Assembly (NCBI RefSeq): GCF_900091615.1
Contig: NZ_FMIA01000002.1
Location: forward strand, 6,369,001-6,433,000
DNA from: Micromonospora yangpuensis
GTDB lineage: Bacteria; Actinomycetota; Actinomycetes; Mycobacteriales; Micromonosporaceae
Length of the DNA: 64,000 nt
Direction of reading: 5' to 3'
Shown here: in pieces, positions 8,816 through 17,973 of the stretch
How positions within the stretch are numbered: position 1 is the first letter of the stretch
Layout: the number at the start of each line of letters is the position of its first letter
Notes under the pieces: generated by a model
The model's input: only the letters and a program-made list of their open reading frames with translations
Databases searched by the model: none
What the model was told of the DNA's origin: nothing
Translations under genes and position numbers: made by a program

Positions 8816-9439
8816 ATGCCTGACCGGCCGACGAAGCGGGACACCCGCGACCGGATCCTGATCGCCGCGGCGACCATGCTCGGGGAGAACCCGACCGCTC
8901 GGCTGAGCGTCCGAGGAGTCGCCGCGCGGGCAGGCGTCAGCACCGGGTCGCTCCGCCACTTCTTCCCGACCCAACAGGCGCTCGTCGACACCGTCGTGGC
9001 CAGCCTCTACGACATCGACATCCCCGACGATCCGATCCGCGACACCGAACGCACGCCGGCGGAACGCCTCGTCGAGTGCCTGCGGCAGTTGCTCGCGCAG
9101 GTAGGCACCGGAGATCGGGCGCGTGCGTACTGGCGCGGACTGTACGAGACGTACATCGCGCCCGGCCTGGCGGACGACGAGGTCGCCGCGTACCGCTCGC
9201 TCGAACGGTTGGGCCTGCACCGCATCGAGCGGTGGCTGACCGTCCTCGCCGAGGAAGGCGTGCTTCCGGCGGACGACGTCGCACGACGCGCACGCTTCCT
9301 GGGCACCGTGCTCAACGGTCTGTGCACCGAGCGCGCGCTACCCGTCGACGCCCTACGACACGAGTTCGAGGCCGACACCCTCCGGATGGCCGCCGACGCC
9401 GTCACGAGCGGCGGCACAGGGGGCGCCCTGAACGGTTGA
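8816..9439 (+). CDS. TetR/AcrR-family transcriptional regulator
   Basis: The 207-residue protein has an N-terminal TetR HTH (about residues 10-58: R-D-R-I-L-I-A-A ... L-S-V-R-G-V-A-A-R-A-G-V-S-T-G-S-L-R-H-F-F) and a variable C-terminal ligand-binding domain. The ATG at 8816 is preceded by a strong GAGGAGG at 8801-8807. Two palindromic operators lie just upstream. The ligand is unknown. The HTH position 'S-L-R-H-F-F' is typical of the BetI-like branch. Confidence 0.92.
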   Translation: MPDRPTKRDTRDRILIAAATMLGENPTARLSVRGVAARAGVSTGSLRHFFPTQQALVDTVVASLYDIDIPDDPIRDTERTPAERLVECLRQLLAQVGTGDRARAYWRGLYETYIAPGLADDEVAAYRSLERLGLHRIERWLTVLAEEGVLPADDVARRARFLGTVLNGLCTERALPVDALRHEFEADTLRMAADAVTSGGTGGALNG

Positions 9440-9482
9440 CGCCGCTGCGGCCCTGCGCTGAGAATCGGTCGTCGGGCAGCAC

Positions 9483-9514
9483 GGGCCCGAGCCGCAGGAA
9501 CGCGGCTCGGGCCC
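9483..9514. terminator. Bidirectional hairpin terminator
   Basis: A 13-bp GC-rich perfect stem (GGGCCCGAGCCGC and its complement) with a 6-base loop lies between the convergent TetR gene (ending 9439) and the subtilase gene (ending 9551). Confidence 0.75.
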
Positions 9515-9550
9515 CTCGATCCCCAGGTGGGGCCACGAGTCAGCCGATGG

Positions 9551-12500
9551 TCACCCGTCGCTCAACCGGTACGCCCGGACGACCGTCTGGTCGAGGCTGT
9601 TGCCCTGCCCGTCGGTGACCGAGGTACGCAGCGACACGTACCCACCGGAGCGGGGGTGCTGGAGGGTCGCGGTCCACGTCGTGCCGGCACCCCGGACCGT
9701 GGCCGGCTGCCAGGTCTTGCCGTCGTCGTAGGAGACCCGCACGGTGACCTGCTTCGGGGTCACCGGGACCCCCTCGGCGCCGAGGACCCGCAGCCGTACC
9801 TCGAAGGGCCGACCGGCCGGTGCCGCCGACCGGCCGTCCAGCTCCGGGGCGTACCGCACCACCATGACCGGCAGCCGCACCCAGTCGTCCCCGTCCGGCC
9901 GGGCGGAGCGGAACCGCCAGGTCAGGTCGACCTCGGTGGAGAGTTCGGTGAAGCTGCGCCGGGCGGAGGCCTCCAGCCGGTACGCCGCCGCCTCCGCCGG
10001 CACCTCGAAGAAGCCGAAGCCGGCGGCGGTGGGTTCGGTGAACTCCTCGACCAGTTCGTCACCCCGGTAGAGCGCCGTCCGACCGACGTCACCGGCGGAC
10101 CAACCGCCGTGCCCGGCCGCGTCGCCGTGCAGCGGGATGTCGACCCGGATCACGTCCTCGATCCGGCCGGCGCTGCTGTACGGGGTCCCGGTCGCCACCA
10201 GGGTCGGTCCGATCGGTGCGGTGTTCCACACCTCCCGGTAGCTGCGACCGGCCTGGTACCGCCGGGGCTGGCTGTAGAGCACCTTGCGGAACTCCGCCTC
10301 GGGCTCCCCCTCGACGCTCTGCCAGATGGTGATGCCACCCGACCAGGCGACGTCCGTGATGCTGTAGTACTCGGTCCAGGTGTCGCCGACCGGTACCTCC
10401 GCGCTGAAGGTCGAGCCGTACACCCCGTCGAACTCCGCCGACATGTTCCGTTCGACCTGGTCACCCAGCCGCTCGCCGCGCAGCTCGTGACGCATGGTGG
10501 CCAGCTCCGCGCGCCGCACGTCCTTGCGGTACCCGGTGGGCAGCCGGCCGGGGAAGCCCTCACCCAGGTGATAGAGGTACGGCGTCCCGGCGAAACCGCC
10601 GTCGCCGTCCGGCCTGGCCCACTGGTGCGCGACGTAGCCGGCGACGTGCCCGTGGGTGGCCTGGTCACCGAGTTGGGCCGAGTAGAGGCTGCCGAACCCG
10701 GCAGCCCCGATGTCGATGATCGCCGGGGAGCGGCCGAAGAGTTCCACCAGCACCCCGGTCTGCACCAGCACCGGACGGGCGGTGCGCTCCGGCACGGTCG
10801 CCGTGATCGGCTTGGCCTTCCGCGCGTCCAGGGTGACCGTGGTGTCCCGGGTCAGATTGATCTCGGGTCGGCTCAGCAGGCTGCTGCGCTCCCGCTCGCC
10901 GAACTCCTCGACCACCCCGGTCACCGCGTAGCGGCCCTTGGGCAGCCGCCGGATGGTGGGTCCGCCGGCGGTCCCGTCGAGCGGCTCGATCCCCGGTACG
11001 TCGATCCCGCTGACCAGGCTCCAGTACGTGTCGGCCGGCGCGCCTGTCGAGTCCAGGTGGGTGACGGTCAGGTCGTAGCTCTCCACCTCGCGGTGCACTC
11101 CGACCGGGACGACGGTGCGGTGCTGCCCGGCGGTGGCGAGCAGGTGCCCGCTGTAGTAGCCGTCCTTGCCGTCGACGCTGGTGTCCACGGTGGCGGCCAC
11201 CTCGGCGGTACCCCCGGCCGGCACGGTGACCTGCGGCGCGGCGGTGCGGAACATGCCGGCCGGAGCGGGCCTGCCGTCGGGCCCGATGATCTGCCAGGCC
11301 AGGTCGAGGGTGAGCGCCTCGGTCCCGTCGTTGCGCAGGGTGAGGGTCCGGGTGATCGGGTCGTCGTCGTGGTGCGGCCACCTCGTGCGTCCGTACGACA
11401 GGCTCTGCGGGGTGGCGGTCACCGACTGCCCGATGGCCCGCGCCACGTCGACCAGGCCCGCGCCCTGCTGGTACGCGGTGTCACCGGGTCGCGGGTTGGC
11501 CGAGCCCATCAGGGTGGCCTTGATCCGGGTGGCGTCCCAGTCGGGGTGCTGCTGGGCGAGGAGCGCCGCCGCGCCCGCCACGTGCGGGGCGGCCATCGAG
11601 GTCCCGGACTCGGCGACGTACTGCTCCCCGACCGGTACCCCCATCTGACCCTCGGCGGCCTTGGCGGCGACGATGCCGACACCCGGCGCGGTGAGGTCCG
11701 GTTTCACGGCGTCGTCGCCTACCCGCGCGCCCCGGCTGGAGAAGGGTGCGAGGGACCCGTCCCGGTCGACCGCCCCGACGGTCAGCGCGGCGTCCGCGCT
11801 GCCGGGCGAGCCGACCGTCTGCCCGTCCGGCCCCTCGTTGCCGGCGGAGACCACGAAGAGGGCGCCGGTCTGCGCGGTGAGCGTGTTCACCGCCTCCTCG
11901 AACGGGTCGACCTCCGGCCCGTCGCCGCTGCCGAGGCTCATGTTGACGACCGTGGCCTTCTTGTCCACGGCCGCCCAGTGCATCGCCGCGAGGATCGCCG
12001 AGTCATCGCACCAGTAGTCGCAGACCTTCGCGGAGACCAGGCTGGCGTCCGGGGCCACCCCCCGGTACTTCCCGTCGGAGGCGGTGCCCCGGCCGGCGAT
12101 GGTCGAGGCCACGTGGGTGCCGTGCCCGAACCGGTCGACCGGGTCGGTGTCCGGCAGGAAGGTGACCGCCTCGGTCACCGCCCCGGCCAGGTCGGGGTGG
12201 GTCGGGTCGACGCCGCTGTCGATGACCGCCACGGTCACCCCGGTGCCGGTGAAGCCGGCCTCGTAGGCGGCGGGCGCGCCGATCTGCCGTACGCCCCGGT
12301 CCACCGTCAGCCGACGCTTCCCGTCGAGCCAGATCCGCTCGATGCCGGGGATGCGGTCGGCGGTCTTCGGCGCGGCCCCGGTCAGCTTCGTCCAGACGTC
12401 GGCCAGGTCGGTCTTGTCCGCGCTGACCGCTACCCCCTCGATCGCCGGTAAAGCCCGGTCGACCCGGAGTTCGGCACCGGGCAGCGGCGATCCACCCCGC

Positions 12501-12937
12501 CGGGCGGCCGCCCGGTCCGGGTACGCCACGATCAGCGGTAGCCGGTCGCGGGCCGCGTCGTGGTAGCCGTACTCGATCAGCCTGCTGACGTTGAACAGTC
12601 GACGGTCCAGCACCCCGGAGGCGATCAGCGGCACCGCGTCCGCGGGTACCACGTGCAGTTCGCCGTCGATCCGGTGGGACCGGAACCGGATGCCGGCGCG
12701 GTCCTTCGCCGGTCGGATCGTCACCCGACCACCCCGGTCGACGGTGATCCGGTCGCCCGTGACCAGCGTGACCGTCGCCGGCTGGCCGTCGGCCCCCACC
12801 GGCACCCCGCCACCCGGGCCGGTTCCGTCGCCGCCGGGCGTACCGCCACCGTTCGGCGCGGCCCAGCCGGGTTGCCCCAGCCCCAGCAGCATCGCGGTGG
12901 CCAGCCCGGCCGCGCCGATCCGTGTGCGTCTCCTCAT
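9551..12937 (-). CDS. Secreted subtilisin-like serine protease (S8), multidomain
   Basis: The 1,128-residue protein has a signal peptide (R-R-R-T-R then a hydrophobic stretch ending G-W-A-A about residue 27) and a propeptide to about 210. The S8 catalytic domain contains Asp240 (V-I-D-S-G), His272 (G-H-G-T-H) and Ser447 (G-T-S-M-A-A-P-H). About 600 residues of beta-rich C-terminal domains follow, as in large secreted actinobacterial peptidases; these may mediate substrate or cell-wall contact. All three catalytic residues are present, so it should be active once secreted. It is monocistronic, with a hairpin terminator at its 3' end. Confidence 0.93.
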   Translation of the reverse strand: MRRRTRIGAAGLATAMLLGLGQPGWAAPNGGGTPGGDGTGPGGGVPVGADGQPATVTLVTGDRITVDRGGRVTIRPAKDRAGIRFRSHRIDGELHVVPADAVPLIASGVLDRRLFNVSRLIEYGYHDAARDRLPLIVAYPDRAAARRGGSPLPGAELRVDRALPAIEGVAVSADKTDLADVWTKLTGAAPKTADRIPGIERIWLDGKRRLTVDRGVRQIGAPAAYEAGFTGTGVTVAVIDSGVDPTHPDLAGAVTEAVTFLPDTDPVDRFGHGTHVASTIAGRGTASDGKYRGVAPDASLVSAKVCDYWCDDSAILAAMHWAAVDKKATVVNMSLGSGDGPEVDPFEEAVNTLTAQTGALFVVSAGNEGPDGQTVGSPGSADAALTVGAVDRDGSLAPFSSRGARVGDDAVKPDLTAPGVGIVAAKAAEGQMGVPVGEQYVAESGTSMAAPHVAGAAALLAQQHPDWDATRIKATLMGSANPRPGDTAYQQGAGLVDVARAIGQSVTATPQSLSYGRTRWPHHDDDPITRTLTLRNDGTEALTLDLAWQIIGPDGRPAPAGMFRTAAPQVTVPAGGTAEVAATVDTSVDGKDGYYSGHLLATAGQHRTVVPVGVHREVESYDLTVTHLDSTGAPADTYWSLVSGIDVPGIEPLDGTAGGPTIRRLPKGRYAVTGVVEEFGERERSSLLSRPEINLTRDTTVTLDARKAKPITATVPERTARPVLVQTGVLVELFGRSPAIIDIGAAGFGSLYSAQLGDQATHGHVAGYVAHQWARPDGDGGFAGTPYLYHLGEGFPGRLPTGYRKDVRRAELATMRHELRGERLGDQVERNMSAEFDGVYGSTFSAEVPVGDTWTEYYSITDVAWSGGITIWQSVEGEPEAEFRKVLYSQPRRYQAGRSYREVWNTAPIGPTLVATGTPYSSAGRIEDVIRVDIPLHGDAAGHGGWSAGDVGRTALYRGDELVEEFTEPTAAGFGFFEVPAEAAAYRLEASARRSFTELSTEVDLTWRFRSARPDGDDWVRLPVMVVRYAPELDGRSAAPAGRPFEVRLRVLGAEGVPVTPKQVTVRVSYDDGKTWQPATVRGAGTTWTATLQHPRSGGYVSLRTSVTDGQGNSLDQTVVRAYRLSDG

Positions 12938-13102
12938 CGAACCTCCCGATCAGATCATCAAGACGTACGAGCAGGATCCGGACCACTCATCAGGTTCCGG
13001 TTAGGACGGTGCGGGTTGGGAGTGGCGCGTGTCACACTCACCCGTCTGCAACCCTTTGCCCGACTGCCACCGTTCCACCTCCGTCGAAGGAGGCAGGCGA
13101 TC

Positions 13103-13636
13103 GTGAATGCCGAGGAAGAGGAAGGGTTCCGTCAGTTCGTCGCGGCCCAGTTGGGCCCGTTGCGCAAACTGGCGTACCTGACCTGCGGTAACTGGCACAC
13201 GGCGGAAGATGCCGTGGCCACCGCCCTAGCCAAGCTGTATCCGCGCTGGCGGAAGCTCGACCGTCCCGACCTGTACGTCAAGACGATGGTGTACCGGGCC
13301 GCGGTGGACGAGATCCGCCGGCCGTGGCGTCGGGAACGCTCCGCCGGTGACGAACTGCCGGACGTCGCGCTACGTGACCCGGCGGCCGGCACCGACGAAC
13401 GGATCCGGGTTCAGGCCGCCCTGCGTACCGTGCCCCGCAAGCAGCGGGCCGCGCTGATCCTCCGCTACTACCTCGGGATGACCCTCGAGGAGAGCGCGGC
13501 GGTCCTCGGGGTCTCCGTCGGCACCGCCAAGAGCCAGACGTCGCGAGGGCTGTCCCGCCTTCGTGAGGTGCTGGCCACCGAGAGCATCGACCTGCAGGTC
13601 GTGGAGATCAAGGAGTTGTCCCGTGCGGTTGCATGA
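13103..13636 (+). CDS. SigE-family ECF RNA polymerase sigma factor
   Basis: The 177-residue protein has a sigma-70 region 2 (F-V-A-A-Q-L-G-P-L-R-K-L-A-Y then A-E-D-A-V-A-T-A-L) and region 4 (K-Q-R-A-A-L-I-L-R-Y-Y-L-G-M-T-L-E-E-S-A ... G-T-A-K-S-Q-T-S-R-G-L). This is the short SigE-type ECF layout common in actinomycetes. The GTG at 13103 is chosen because AAGGAGGC lies 8-16 bases upstream. It overlaps the following membrane-protein gene by 14 bases, so the two are coupled and the partner probably controls the sigma factor. Confidence 0.92.
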   Translation: MNAEEEEGFRQFVAAQLGPLRKLAYLTCGNWHTAEDAVATALAKLYPRWRKLDRPDLYVKTMVYRAAVDEIRRPWRRERSAGDELPDVALRDPAAGTDERIRVQAALRTVPRKQRAALILRYYLGMTLEESAAVLGVSVGTAKSQTSRGLSRLREVLATESIDLQVVEIKELSRAVA

Positions 13637-14804
13637 GGTGGTGGAGCTGGCGACGTCCGACGCGCCGCCGGACCGGAACACGATCGACGAGATCGTGGGC
13701 AGGGGCCGCCGGGCGCAACGTCGCCGGCGGGCCGGCTTCGCCGGTGCGGGCGCGGCGCTCGCCGTGGTCGCGGTGAGCGCCGCGGTCGCCCTTCCCCCGC
13801 TCTTCGGGGGTACGCCCCAGGGCCCGGCCCTCCAGGCGGCGGCACCCCCGCCGGTCGAGCAGGCCGCCAAGCCGGCCCAGTGGGAGTTCCCGGCCGACCC
13901 GTTCCAGTTCACGTTCGGCGCCTTCGAGGTCGGCCGCTGGAAGGTGGCGGCACCGACCGTGGCGTCGACGTCGTACCAGATCGCGTCGGTGTACCTGGAC
14001 GGCCGGACCACGAACGACAGGGCGATCACCGACGAGGAGGCCGCCCGGGTCGGCGACCGGCGGAAGAAGGGCGAGGCGGGCCAGCAGTCGGAACCGACGA
14101 TCTTCGCGCACCTGACGCTGTACCGGCCGGGCGCGTTCGACCCCGCCGGCCTGACCGGGGCCACCCGGCTGACTGTCGACGGCAAGGAGGCGTACCAGGT
14201 CAGCAGCCTGAAATACGGCTACATGACCAACCGGACGCTCGCCTGGTCGTACGCCGGGGACGCGTGGGCGGTCCTGTCGGCGATCTCGGACTCCGCGCAG
14301 GACCCCTCCGACGCGGAGCTCCAGAAGATCGTCAAGGGCCTCAAGCCCACCCGGGCCACCCCGGCCACGCTGCCCTTCACCCTCGACTACGTGCCGGCCG
14401 GCTACCAGCCCGTCGAGCTCGGCTCGCACGTCATCTCCGGTCTCAACGGCATCGCGGGAGCCCGGGACGGCGACTACGGTGGCGCGATCTTCGCGAACCC
14501 GGCGCCGCCCACCACCGGCCTGGTCGAGCCGTACGGTGGCGCCGAGGGCGAGAGCATCCCCGGCAGCTTCCAGATCTTCGTGGTGCCGGCGAAGAACTCG
14601 AACCAGACGACCGGTGACACGACCATCAAGTGCGGCAACGGCTTCTGCACCCACCGCAGCGCCGACGGCGAGACCAGCATCCAGGTGGCCAGTGACGGCC
14701 GCCTCTCCGACGCCGAGATGACCAGGATCCTCAAGGGCCTGAAGCTGAGGAACGTGAACGACGACTCCACCTGGGCGGACGCGGCCACCGCGCTCGGCAG
14801 GTGA
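13623..14804 (+). CDS. Membrane-anchored partner of the ECF sigma factor
   Basis: The 393-residue protein has a short cytosolic N-terminus (about residues 1-38), one transmembrane helix near 40-60, and a 330-residue extracellular domain rich in beta structure with one close Cys pair (C-G-N-G-F-C near 340). The start GTG lies inside the sigma gene. The topology fits a sensor or anti-sigma-like regulator for the SigE-family factor, although no classical zinc anti-sigma motif is seen. A strong terminator follows, so the two genes form a complete operon. Confidence 0.7.
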   Translation: MRLHEVVELATSDAPPDRNTIDEIVGRGRRAQRRRRAGFAGAGAALAVVAVSAAVALPPLFGGTPQGPALQAAAPPPVEQAAKPAQWEFPADPFQFTFGAFEVGRWKVAAPTVASTSYQIASVYLDGRTTNDRAITDEEAARVGDRRKKGEAGQQSEPTIFAHLTLYRPGAFDPAGLTGATRLTVDGKEAYQVSSLKYGYMTNRTLAWSYAGDAWAVLSAISDSAQDPSDAELQKIVKGLKPTRATPATLPFTLDYVPAGYQPVELGSHVISGLNGIAGARDGDYGGAIFANPAPPTTGLVEPYGGAEGESIPGSFQIFVVPAKNSNQTTGDTTIKCGNGFCTHRSADGETSIQVASDGRLSDAEMTRILKGLKLRNVNDDSTWADAATALGR

Positions 14805-14820
14805 CCGTCTCCTGACGCAG

Positions 14821-14847
14821 GCGGCCGGGCCCCGAGGGCCCGGCCGC
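14821..14847. terminator. Terminator after the sigma factor operon
   Basis: A 12-bp perfect GC stem (left arm 14821-14832, right arm 14836-14847) with a 3-base loop starts 17 bases after the stop at 14804. It can serve both the plus-strand operon and the convergent MarR gene. Confidence 0.75.
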
Positions 14848-14913
14848 TTCCGTTTCCGCCGAGTCCTCGGCGGATCACCAGAACCACCACCGCCGGCCTG
14901 ACCGTCGATGGCC

Positions 14914-15393
14914 CTATCCGCCGCAGGCAGGGGCCTCGTGCTCGCTGTCGAGGTGGTTGGTGATGATGTCGGCTATGTCCCCTAGCGTGTCGAGCTGAGC
15001 GGGCGTGAGGAGATCGGCGAAGCAGTGTCGTACCGCGGCCACGTGCTGCGGCGCTGCGGCGTCGATGGCGGCGACGCCGGCGGTGGTGAGGACGACGTCG
15101 AATCCCCTCCTGTCGTCCGCGCTGGCGGCCCGCCGTACGGTGCCGCGATTCTCCATCCGGGCGATCTGGTGCGAAAGTCGACTGCGCTCCCACCCGAGCA
15201 GCTTGCACAGCTCCCTGGCGCGTAGCCGTCGGCCCGGGGCCTCGGAGACGGTTGCGAGGATCGCGTACTCGGCCTCGGTGAGGCCGTTCTGTTGGGCGAG
15301 TTGCCGTGCGAGGTGGGCGGTGAGTTCCGCGCGCATGGCCTGAAAGCCTCGCCAGGCCCGGTCCTCCCGGTCGTTCAGCCATCGTGGGGTCAC
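14914..15393 (-). CDS. MarR-family transcriptional regulator
   Basis: The 159-residue winged-helix protein has R-A-R-E-L-C-K-L-L-G-W-E-R-S-R-L-S-H as recognition helix region (about 58-76) and the wing D-D-R-R-G-F (about 95). It is divergent from an NADPH-dependent FMN reductase gene. Three copies of a TTTGTTGACA-type element lie in the shared promoter, which points to autoregulation plus control of the reductase. Redox or quinone-like ligands are plausible from this context but are not shown. Confidence 0.9.
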   Translation of the reverse strand: MTPRWLNDREDRAWRGFQAMRAELTAHLARQLAQQNGLTEAEYAILATVSEAPGRRLRARELCKLLGWERSRLSHQIARMENRGTVRRAASADDRRGFDVVLTTAGVAAIDAAAPQHVAAVRHCFADLLTPAQLDTLGDIADIITNHLDSEHEAPACGG

Positions 15394-15407
15394 CCCTGCA
15401 GGATAGG

Positions 15408-15522
15408 CTTTGTTGACACATCACGAGAAGCCTCGACCGCCCGGGACCTGCGGGGTAACCAGCACCACAGCACCTTTGTTGACATGTCACGGAGCCCGAC
15501 GTAGCTTTGTTGACATGACAAC
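15408..15522. promoter_or_regulatory. Three repeated MarR-type operator elements
   Basis: The element CTTTGTTGACAtgTCAC occurs at 15408-15424, 15474-15490 and 15505-15522, with only one to three differences between copies. The second contains the palindrome TGACATGTCA, and the third reads GTTG-(6)-CAAC. All lie in the promoter between the MarR gene and the FMN reductase gene. Confidence 0.75.
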
Positions 15523-15582
15523 ATCGGTGGTCCGCAGCGACCCCCGACCCTCTCACCGGAACCGTTGATCACAGGGGTGGAC

Positions 15583-16155
15583 ATGGCCAAGATCGGGATC
15601 ATCCTGGGTAGCACCCGTCCGAACCGCAACGGCGAGCAGGTCGCCAAGTGGGTGTACGACATCGCCTCCCGCCGGACAGACGCCGAGTTCGAGCTCGTCG
15701 ACCTGCGGGACTATCCGCTGCCGCACCTGGACGAGCCGATGTCGGCGTCCTTCGGGCAGTACCAGCACGAACACACCAAGCAGTGGGCGGCCAAGATCGG
15801 CTCATTCGACGGCTTCGTCATGGTGACTCCGGAGTACAACCACAGCACCTCCGGAGTGCTCAAGAACGCGATCGACTACCTCTTCGCCGAGTGGAACAAC
15901 AAGGCGGTCGGGTTCGTGTCGTACGGCGGTGCCGGCGGCGCCCGAGCCGCTGAACACCTGCGCCTGATCGCCGGCGAGCTGATGATGGCCGACGTGCGTC
16001 AGCAGGTGACGCTCTCCCTGGTGACCGAGTTCGAGAACTTCTCGGTCTTCAAGCCCGGCGAGTACAGCACCGGCGCGCTCCACACGCTGCTGGACCAGGT
16101 CGTGGCCTGGAGCACCGCCTTGGCACCGTTGCGCGTCACGGCCCGCGCAGCCTGA
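15583..16155 (+). CDS. NADPH-dependent FMN reductase
   Basis: The 190-residue flavodoxin-like protein has the FMN phosphate-binding signature G-S-T-R-P-N-R-N-G near 9-17 and the conserved T-P-E-Y-N-H-S near 82, typical of the SsuE/azoreductase/chromate-reductase family. It reduces flavins or quinones with NADPH in the cytosol. The MarR operator cluster sits just upstream, and a pirin gene follows 89 bases downstream, suggesting a small redox-stress operon. Confidence 0.92.
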   Translation: MAKIGIILGSTRPNRNGEQVAKWVYDIASRRTDAEFELVDLRDYPLPHLDEPMSASFGQYQHEHTKQWAAKIGSFDGFVMVTPEYNHSTSGVLKNAIDYLFAEWNNKAVGFVSYGGAGGARAAEHLRLIAGELMMADVRQQVTLSLVTEFENFSVFKPGEYSTGALHTLLDQVVAWSTALAPLRVTARAA

Positions 16156-16244
16156 CCACCTTCCTGCGGTCCCGGTGCCGGCTGCCGTCCTCCGGCAGCC
16201 GGCACCGCCGCCATCGACACCCATCCGGGATCGGAGCCATCACC

Positions 16245-17108
16245 ATGTCGATCACCTTTTCGCCGGTTGTGGCCGCCGGAACGCGCCACATACCCGGCTT
16301 CACCGCACTGCACTTCATCGACCTGGAGAAGTTGGAAGTAGCGGCGTCGCCGCTGGCCGTTCTCGACGACTTCCGCGTCGACGGACTCCCGTTCTCACCT
16401 CATCCCCATGCCGGCTTCGCGGCTGTGACCTACGTGTTCGAGGACTCCCCGGGTGAGGTACGGAGCCGCGCCTCCTCGGGCGTCGACATCACCGTCGGGC
16501 CCGGCGGAATCGTGTGGACCGACGCCGGCAGCGGCGTCGTGCACGAGGAGGTCCCCGCCGTCCGCGGTCGCGAGCTGCACGGACTTCAACTCTTCGTCAA
16601 CCTGAGCGCCAGGAACAAATCGGCCGCGCCACAGGTCCGCCACCTCCAGGGCCACGAGGTCCCCCAATGGCACAGCCCGGACGGCGACGACCGGGTCCGG
16701 GTGGTCGTCGGCTCGTTCAAGGGTGTGTCGTCGCCGTTGAGGCCCACCGAGCCGTTCACCATGCTCGACGCTCGGATACGACACGAGATCACTTTCGATC
16801 TTCCGCAGGCTGAGAACGCCGTCGTGTACGTCCTCGACGGGACGGTCGACGTCCACGCCGACAGCCAGACCCGGCAGGTCGGCACCAGCCACGCGCTGGG
16901 CGTCCGCGGCGGTGGCAGTGGCGGCCGACTCACGGTCGCACCGCGGCAGAGCGCGCACCTGCTCATTCTGAGCGGCGCGGAGATCCGGGAGCCGGTGGTG
17001 ACTGCCGGCCCCTTCATCATGAACGACGCGGCGCAGGTCAGGGACGCCGCCGACCGCTACCACGCAGGATCGATGGGACAGCTGACGCCGCTCAGCGACG
17101 CGGGATGA
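16245..17108 (+). CDS. Pirin-family cupin protein
   Basis: The 287-residue bicupin protein carries the pirin metal-site pattern H-P-H-A-G-F near 53-58 and a second histidine/glutamate set (V-H-E-E-V-P near 95). Bacterial pirins bind Fe or other metals, and some act as quercetinases or regulators. It probably belongs with the FMN reductase upstream. Its 3' end overlaps the convergent VOC gene by 17 bases. Confidence 0.88.
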   Translation: MSITFSPVVAAGTRHIPGFTALHFIDLEKLEVAASPLAVLDDFRVDGLPFSPHPHAGFAAVTYVFEDSPGEVRSRASSGVDITVGPGGIVWTDAGSGVVHEEVPAVRGRELHGLQLFVNLSARNKSAAPQVRHLQGHEVPQWHSPDGDDRVRVVVGSFKGVSSPLRPTEPFTMLDARIRHEITFDLPQAENAVVYVLDGTVDVHADSQTRQVGTSHALGVRGGGSGGRLTVAPRQSAHLLILSGAEIREPVVTAGPFIMNDAAQVRDAADRYHAGSMGQLTPLSDAG

Positions 17109-17472
17109 TCCGCTCGACCAGCTCCGGCACCCACTCGACGTACTCGACCTCCGCCCCACCGGCGTGCCGGGCGTACAGGTAGCGGCCGGTCGGACTGGTC
17201 GCCTCCGGCGTGGTGACCTCGCCGCCTGCGGCGGTCAACCCGGCGACGACGGCGTCCAGGTCGGCCACGATCACGGTGGCGGAGGCGTGCCGGTAGCGGG
17301 CCCGTTCCGCCGGCGCGCCGGCGATCACCAGGAAGTCGCCGATCGCTGCCAACTCGATCGCGTCGAAGGCGAAGCGCAGCTCCGGCTCGCTGCCGACCAG
17401 GGTCCGTAGTGACGGCAGCGACGCGTCGAGGTCATCCACCCAGAGCCGGGCGTACGTCTTCAGGATGGTCAT
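17092..17472 (-). CDS. VOC-superfamily (glyoxalase-like) protein
   Basis: The 126-residue protein has the two beta-alpha-beta-beta-beta modules of the vicinal oxygen chelate fold (R-L-W-V-D-D-L-D-A near 9; Y-V-E-W-V-P near 115). No enzyme class can be assigned. The ATG at 17472 follows a GGAGGAGAC Shine-Dalgarno. It is divergent from an HxlR regulator, with an inverted repeat between them. Confidence 0.8.
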   Translation of the reverse strand: MTILKTYARLWVDDLDASLPSLRTLVGSEPELRFAFDAIELAAIGDFLVIAGAPAERARYRHASATVIVADLDAVVAGLTAAGGEVTTPEATSPTGRYLYARHAGGAEVEYVEWVPELVERIIPRR

Positions 17473-17537
17473 GTCTCCTCCAGTACGTTCGAGATGGTCG
17501 ACCAGACCGTACGACGACTGCCTCGAATGGGGTAAGT

Positions 17538-17562
17538 ACGCACTTTTTGGTAAGTAGTGCGT
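17538..17562. promoter_or_regulatory. Inverted repeat, probable HxlR operator
   Basis: ACGCACT (17538-17544) and AGTGCGT (17556-17562) form an inverted repeat between the divergent VOC and HxlR genes, just 18 bases before the HxlR start. Confidence 0.6.
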
Positions 17563-17579
17563 GCCACGGAGGGAGGCAA

Positions 17580-17963
17580 GTGGACGAGCCGATGCCCGGC
17601 GCGCCGACAGCGGCGGCGGAGGTGGCGCAGGCACACCAGGCGGCTCGCGAGGTGTTCGACGTGGTCGGCACCAAGTGGGCGCTGTCGGTCATCGAGGCCC
17701 TCGGTGCCGACACCCGCCGCTACGGGGAACTGCACCGGCAGGTCACCGGCATCAGCCACCGGCTGCTCACCGCGACCCTGCGGCAGCTGGAGCAGCACGG
17801 GGTGGTCGAGCGGACGCTCCATCCCACCGTGCCGCCCCGTACCGAATACCGGCTCACCCCCGCCGGCCAGGAGCTACAGCACACGATCAACGGGTTCTGT
17901 CGGTGGAGCCGCCGACACCTTGACGAGATCCTGGCCGCACGCCGCCGGTCCGAGCAGGCCTGA
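17580..17963 (+). CDS. HxlR-family transcriptional regulator
   Basis: The 127-residue winged-helix protein has the family core V-V-G-T-K-W-A-L-S-V-I near 27-37, then R-Y-G-E-L-H-R-Q-V-T-G-I-S-H-R-L-L-T near 46-63. The GTG at 17580 is preceded by GGGAGG. It probably controls the divergent VOC gene and itself through the inverted repeat at 17538. HxlR proteins often sense electrophiles; the inducer is not evident. Confidence 0.9.
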   Translation: MDEPMPGAPTAAAEVAQAHQAAREVFDVVGTKWALSVIEALGADTRRYGELHRQVTGISHRLLTATLRQLEQHGVVERTLHPTVPPRTEYRLTPAGQELQHTINGFCRWSRRHLDEILAARRRSEQA

Positions 17964-17973
17964 CTCCGGTGAC

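Noticed and set aside
9527..12451. A 974-codon open frame antisense to the secreted subtilase gene.
   Set aside because: It is a GC-rich shadow of the minus-strand gene. The minus strand has a signal peptide and the full Asp-His-Ser triad, whereas the plus frame has only arginine/glycine/valine-rich low-quality sequence.
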